Source: Sulfurovum sp. (lineage in GTDB: Bacteria > Campylobacterota > Campylobacteria > Campylobacterales > Sulfurovaceae). From it: a DNA stretch of 11,550 bases. Location: contig JALVGO010000126.1 of the NCBI GenBank assembly GCA_027029065.1, forward strand, positions 1 through 11,550. The letters are read 5' to 3'. The first letter of the stretch is position 1. Every line of letters begins with the position of its first letter. Shown piece after piece: positions 8,503-11,550 of the stretch. Under the pieces are notes generated by a model. It searched no databases. It was not told where the DNA came from and saw nothing but the letters and a program-made list of their open reading frames with translations. Position numbers and translations under genes: made by a program.

Positions 8503-9741
8503 GTGCGATATCTGTTACTTGTGTTGTTGACACTGAATCTGTTTGCTGTCGATGCAACATTGACCATAGAAAAAGATGTAGAACAGCGTGCGCGTATCGC
8601 ACTGGAAGATGGTTCCTCTTTGCCAAGTGAAAACATATTCCGTATGTTTGTCTCCGACTTGAAGATATCGGGACACTTTCTTGTTGACCCAGTGCATCAC
8701 CAGGGCAGTTTCGGTGGTGCGGTTATTGACCCTTCTCTCAAAACGCAGGAGTATGTACTCAAATACAGGCTTATCCAGTCATCAGGCACAAAACTGACAG
8801 TCAGGCTGCTGAAGGCTGCTGAAGGCAAAGAGATATTCAAGAAAAGCTATGCGATCGCATCGACACGCAAAACACCCTTTCTGATTCACAAAGCGGTATC
8901 AGATATCAATGATCTGCTCCGTTTTCCGAGTATTTCATGGATCAACCGATATGTTGTATTTGCCCGTTATACCTCTCCAAGACGAAGCGAGATTGTTCTG
9001 GCAGACTACTCCTTTACCTATCAGAAGACAATTATCCGCGGCGGGCTTAACCTTTTCCCGATTTGGGCAGATGCACACCAAAGAGCGTTTTACTACACAT
9101 CATACAGAGGATTGGTACCGACACTTTACAAACTCAACATCTATACCGGTGCACGTACAAAGGTCATCGCATCAGAAGGGATGATGGTCTGTTCAGATGT
9201 CAGCAAAAACGGATCGAAACTGCTGCTTACCATGGCACCTTCAGGACAGCCGGATATTTATGAGCTCGACCTTGCTACCGGTGCAAAGAGAAGAGTGACC
9301 ACATTCAACGGTATCGATGTAGGTGGGAAATATGTGGATGATGAGAGTCGCATTGTCTTTGTATCCAACAGACTTGGATATGCAAATATTTTTAAAAAAT
9401 CGATCCGGGGATCAGCTGTCTCCCAAGTGGTACACCATGGACGGAACAACAATGCTGTCGATGCCTACGGCAAACGTATTGTCTACACAAGCAGAGAGAG
9501 CAGCAGTGCATTTGGAAGCAATACTTTCAATCTCTATCTGACAGCAACGGACAGCATTTCGACACGTCCATTGACAACAACAGGAAGCAATCAGTTCCCG
9601 CGTTTTTCATCAGACGGATCGGTGGTTCAGTATATCAAGCATGCCGAAGGCGGTTCTTCCATCGGCTATATCAACATTGACAGCAAGCAGAGTGTGCTCT
9701 TTCCAATGAATGGCAAGAGAATTCAGTCGATAGACTGGTAA
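8503..9741 (+). CDS. tolB: Tol-Pal system protein TolB
   Basis: This 412-residue periplasmic protein binds Pal and is released from it by energised TolA during outer-membrane constriction. From the GTG start, the first 17 or so residues are a signal peptide (RYLLLVLLTLNLFAVDA) with likely cleavage after the final alanine. A mixed N-terminal domain (about 18-140) contains FRMFVSDLKISGHFLV. The C-terminal part is a beta-propeller of WD40-like blades, with recurring patterns such as GQPDIYELDLATGAKRRVT, DDESRIVFVSNRLGYANIF and SNQFPRFSSDGSVVQYI. Length and domain order fit TolB. A 10-base tandem repeat (8804-8826) lies in the N-terminal domain. It is the first gene after the MEMO interruption and probably starts the transcript for pal, cpoB and the transpeptidase. 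Confidence 0.93.
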   Translation: MRYLLLVLLTLNLFAVDATLTIEKDVEQRARIALEDGSSLPSENIFRMFVSDLKISGHFLVDPVHHQGSFGGAVIDPSLKTQEYVLKYRLIQSSGTKLTVRLLKAAEGKEIFKKSYAIASTRKTPFLIHKAVSDINDLLRFPSISWINRYVVFARYTSPRRSEIVLADYSFTYQKTIIRGGLNLFPIWADAHQRAFYYTSYRGLVPTLYKLNIYTGARTKVIASEGMMVCSDVSKNGSKLLLTMAPSGQPDIYELDLATGAKRRVTTFNGIDVGGKYVDDESRIVFVSNRLGYANIFKKSIRGSAVSQVVHHGRNNNAVDAYGKRIVYTSRESSSAFGSNTFNLYLTATDSISTRPLTTTGSNQFPRFSSDGSVVQYIKHAEGGSSIGYINIDSKQSVLFPMNGKRIQSIDW

Positions 9742-9775
9742 ACATAGTAAAATAGATAAAATCAAAAGGATCAAT

Positions 9776-10294
9776 ATGATAAAAAAGACATTTTTAGCGG
9801 TAGTAACAGGTTCAGTATTGTTTTTGACAGGATGTGGACAGCCGGCACCGGGCGGACTCGATGCCGGAAGCAAAAGCGGCAATGCGTACGATGCCGATAC
9901 GGTAAGTATTGATGAGAACAGATATGGCGGCAGTGCGCTGGCAAATGCCAACAGCAGCAGTGACGGATTCCAGAGTATCTATTTCGGATTTGACCAGTAT
10001 ACGATCCCTGCCGATATGGAGAGTTACATGGCAAAAAATGCTGCGGTAGCAGGCAGTACTGGCGGAAGCAAGATCAAGATCGAAGGCAACTGTGACGAAT
10101 TTGGAAGTGATGAGTACAACTACGCACTTGGTCTTAAACGTGCCAAAGCGGTCAAAGATGCTCTGGCGATGCAAGGCATACCGGCTTCACGTATGGTGAT
10201 GGTGAGCTACGGAGAGAGCAACCCTGCCTGCAGTGAGCAGACAGATGCCTGTTACGCACAGAACAGACGTGTTGACCTTCGTCTGGCAAAATAA
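9776..10294 (+). CDS. pal: Peptidoglycan-associated lipoprotein Pal (OmpA-like)
   Basis: This 172-residue lipoprotein ties the outer membrane to peptidoglycan and is the partner of TolB. The signal peptide ends in the lipobox LTGC (17-20), so C20 would be lipidated. A Gly/Ser/Asn-rich linker runs to about 64. The OmpA-like domain starts at IYFGFDQYTIP (68-78) and includes the diaminopimelate-binding core GNCDEFGSDEYNYALGLKRA (104-123) and the terminal NRRVDLRLAK. C152 and C159 are close enough to form a disulfide, and similar cysteines occur in Campylobacter Omp18, from memory. AAAAGGA at 9764-9770 is 5 bases before the ATG. The 34-base gap after tolB shows no terminator. Confidence 0.95.
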   Translation: MIKKTFLAVVTGSVLFLTGCGQPAPGGLDAGSKSGNAYDADTVSIDENRYGGSALANANSSSDGFQSIYFGFDQYTIPADMESYMAKNAAVAGSTGGSKIKIEGNCDEFGSDEYNYALGLKRAKAVKDALAMQGIPASRMVMVSYGESNPACSEQTDACYAQNRRVDLRLAK

Positions 10295-10307
10295 GGGTTA
10301 GCCAACG

Positions 10308-11036
10308 ATGCTTAAAAGAGTCCTCTTCCCGATACTGATAGCAACTATCGGCGCTCATGCATTCGGTGATGATCTGGCACAGGCAAACCGGAACCGTATT
10401 TTGCTTTTGCAGCAGAAAATTGCACAACAGAATGAACGCATAGACGGTCTGACCTCTTTGATAGAGGGGATGAGTGCCTCACTTGCACAGATACAGGACA
10501 GCAGACCCAAAGAGACACAGCTTGAGCAGAGAGTCCGTCTGCTTGAAGCCAAAATTACCAAACTTGAAACTGACAGCAAGCAGAGGCATAGAGCATTAAC
10601 ACAGCGCGGTGTAAAAGAGAAAAGTGCACCCAAAACAAAACATACTTCTACCGATGCATCACTTAAGGCGAAAGCCCCCTCAAAGCTCTACAGCGAAGGG
10701 GTGAGGATGTTTGTCAAAAAACAGTATGATGAAGCTGCAAAACGTTTTACACTCAGTGCCAAAAAGGGCTATAAGCCTGCAGCATCAAACTACTATCTTG
10801 GTGAGATAGCCTACTATACCAAACAGTACGATGATGCGATCTTCTACTACAAAAAGAGTGCCGGGCTGTATGACAAGGCAGGCTATATGGATGTACTTCT
10901 GCTGCATACGGCAGTCTCCCTGGAGAGAACGGGCAAGAAGGCGCAGGCAAAAGCCTTTTATGAGAATGTTGCTGAGAGTTACCCCGGTAAAAAAGCAGCT
11001 GCCATTGCCAAAAGGAAACTAAGAAAGCTGAAATAA
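10308..11036 (+). CDS. cpoB: Tol-Pal associated coiled-coil TPR protein (CpoB/YbgF-like)
   Basis: This 242-residue periplasmic protein has a signal peptide with likely cleavage after AHA (16-18). A Gln/Glu/Leu-rich coiled coil spans about 23-95, a Lys/Ser linker about 96-122, and three tetratricopeptide-like repeats the rest, including QYDEAAKRF, QYDDAIFYYKKSA and KKAQAKAFYENVAESYPG. This matches CpoB/YbgF, which in E. coli sits beside Pal and links outer-membrane constriction to peptidoglycan synthesis. E. coli CpoB trimerises through its coiled coil. The ATG is 13 bases after pal, with AAGGG at 10293-10297. Its TAA overlaps the next ATG (TAATG), which suggests coupled translation. TPR counts are by eye. 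Confidence 0.88.
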   Translation: MLKRVLFPILIATIGAHAFGDDLAQANRNRILLLQQKIAQQNERIDGLTSLIEGMSASLAQIQDSRPKETQLEQRVRLLEAKITKLETDSKQRHRALTQRGVKEKSAPKTKHTSTDASLKAKAPSKLYSEGVRMFVKKQYDEAAKRFTLSAKKGYKPAASNYYLGEIAYYTKQYDDAIFYYKKSAGLYDKAGYMDVLLLHTAVSLERTGKKAQAKAFYENVAESYPGKKAAAIAKRKLRKLK

Positions 11037-11550
11037 TGCGCTTATCTCTGCTGCTTCTGCCTCTTTTTTGGGTGTTCAGCCTGAATGCCCAAAACCAATA
11101 TGATCCCGATGCTCCGTTAGTCCCACTCAAACATGAACTTGTTCCTCTTGATAAAACACATTTTCAGGTGATTGATCTAAAAAGCGGACATAGCCGTACT
11201 GTTGACCTAAGCGGAAAAGATTTTGTGCTTGTCTCAGTCCGTGAGCCGGGCAGTGACGGGCGTTTTTATGCAGTGGATAGAGATGGTACTGTGTGGCTGA
11301 GCGGAGCGGTCTCTTCTGGGGCACCACGGTTTCGTAGCCCTTCAGGTGTCTTTCATATCCTGGAAAAACAGCGTTACCATATGTCCAACCGTTACCCTGA
11401 TGAGAGCGGCGTGAACAATATGGATTATATGATGAAGTTTACCAGATGGGGGCATGCTTTACACAAGGGAAGTACCGACTGGATGTCGCATGGATGTATC
11501 CATATCGATCCCGATCAGGTCGCAACACTCTTTCGATGGGTACGTGTGGG
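11036..11550 (+). CDS. L,D-transpeptidase (YkuD family), 3' end missing
   Basis: An open frame runs from the ATG at 11036 to the window edge, giving 171 complete residues with no stop. A signal peptide of about 18 residues (RLSLLLLPLFWVFSLNA) points to the periplasm. The segment from about 62 on is a YkuD-type domain. SPSGVFHIL resembles the family's typical (T/S)PxGxF, and HALHKGSTDWMSHGCIHID contains the active-site pattern H...SHGC with catalytic C154. Such enzymes form 3-3 crosslinks in peptidoglycan, attach proteins to it, or trim stem peptides (as Csd6/Pgp2 do in this phylum). Which of these applies cannot be read here. The start shares its A with the cpoB stop, so it is probably translated with cpoB and belongs to the tolB transcript. 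Confidence 0.88.
   Translation, partial: MRLSLLLLPLFWVFSLNAQNQYDPDAPLVPLKHELVPLDKTHFQVIDLKSGHSRTVDLSGKDFVLVSVREPGSDGRFYAVDRDGTVWLSGAVSSGAPRFRSPSGVFHILEKQRYHMSNRYPDESGVNNMDYMMKFTRWGHALHKGSTDWMSHGCIHIDPDQVATLFRWVRV

Overview
The window looks like a chromosomal housekeeping region from a member of the Campylobacterota (formerly Epsilonproteobacteria), plausibly a Sulfurovum- or Sulfurimonas-like free-living species; the genus is an inference. The gene order parB - atpF' - atpF - atpH - atpA - atpG - atpD - atpC - tolQ/exbB - tolR/exbD - tolA/tonB-like - tolB - pal - cpoB/ybgF is the arrangement I know from this phylum, for example from Campylobacter jejuni. Two different b-type stator genes, and no c or a subunit gene in the cluster, fit the same group. 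The sequence has moderate to low GC and tight gene spacing.

Region 1 (1-116) is the C-terminal tail of the chromosome-partitioning protein ParB. A 62-base gap with a good -10 box and a strong ribosome-binding site follows.

Region 2 (179-5961) is the ATP synthase cluster. It encodes the peripheral stalk (b', b, delta) and the rest of F1 (alpha, gamma, beta, epsilon). All seven proteins look full length and the catalytic motifs are intact.

Region 3 (5963-7712) holds an inner-membrane TolQ-TolR-TolA type motor. It is packed directly against atpC (1-base gap, TTG start), with short gaps or overlaps between its own genes. Genes that interconvert proton-motive force and ATP are therefore probably co-transcribed with genes that spend proton-motive force on the cell envelope.

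Region 4 (7709-8336, minus strand) is the main oddity. It is a broken MEMO1-family (AmmeMemoRadiSam protein B type) gene that sits head-on inside the Tol-Pal cluster. Its N-terminus, with a start codon and ribosome-binding site, and its C-terminal half are both recognisable. They lie in different frames, and the central segment carrying the family's PHAGY motif is missing.

Region 5 (8337-11550) restarts the cluster with its own probable promoter. It encodes TolB, the Pal lipoprotein, a CpoB/YbgF-like coiled-coil TPR protein, and a YkuD-family L,D-transpeptidase cut by the window edge. Together these would connect outer-membrane constriction to peptidoglycan remodelling. Apart from the MEMO pseudogene I see no mobile element, CRISPR array, RNA gene or clearly new system.
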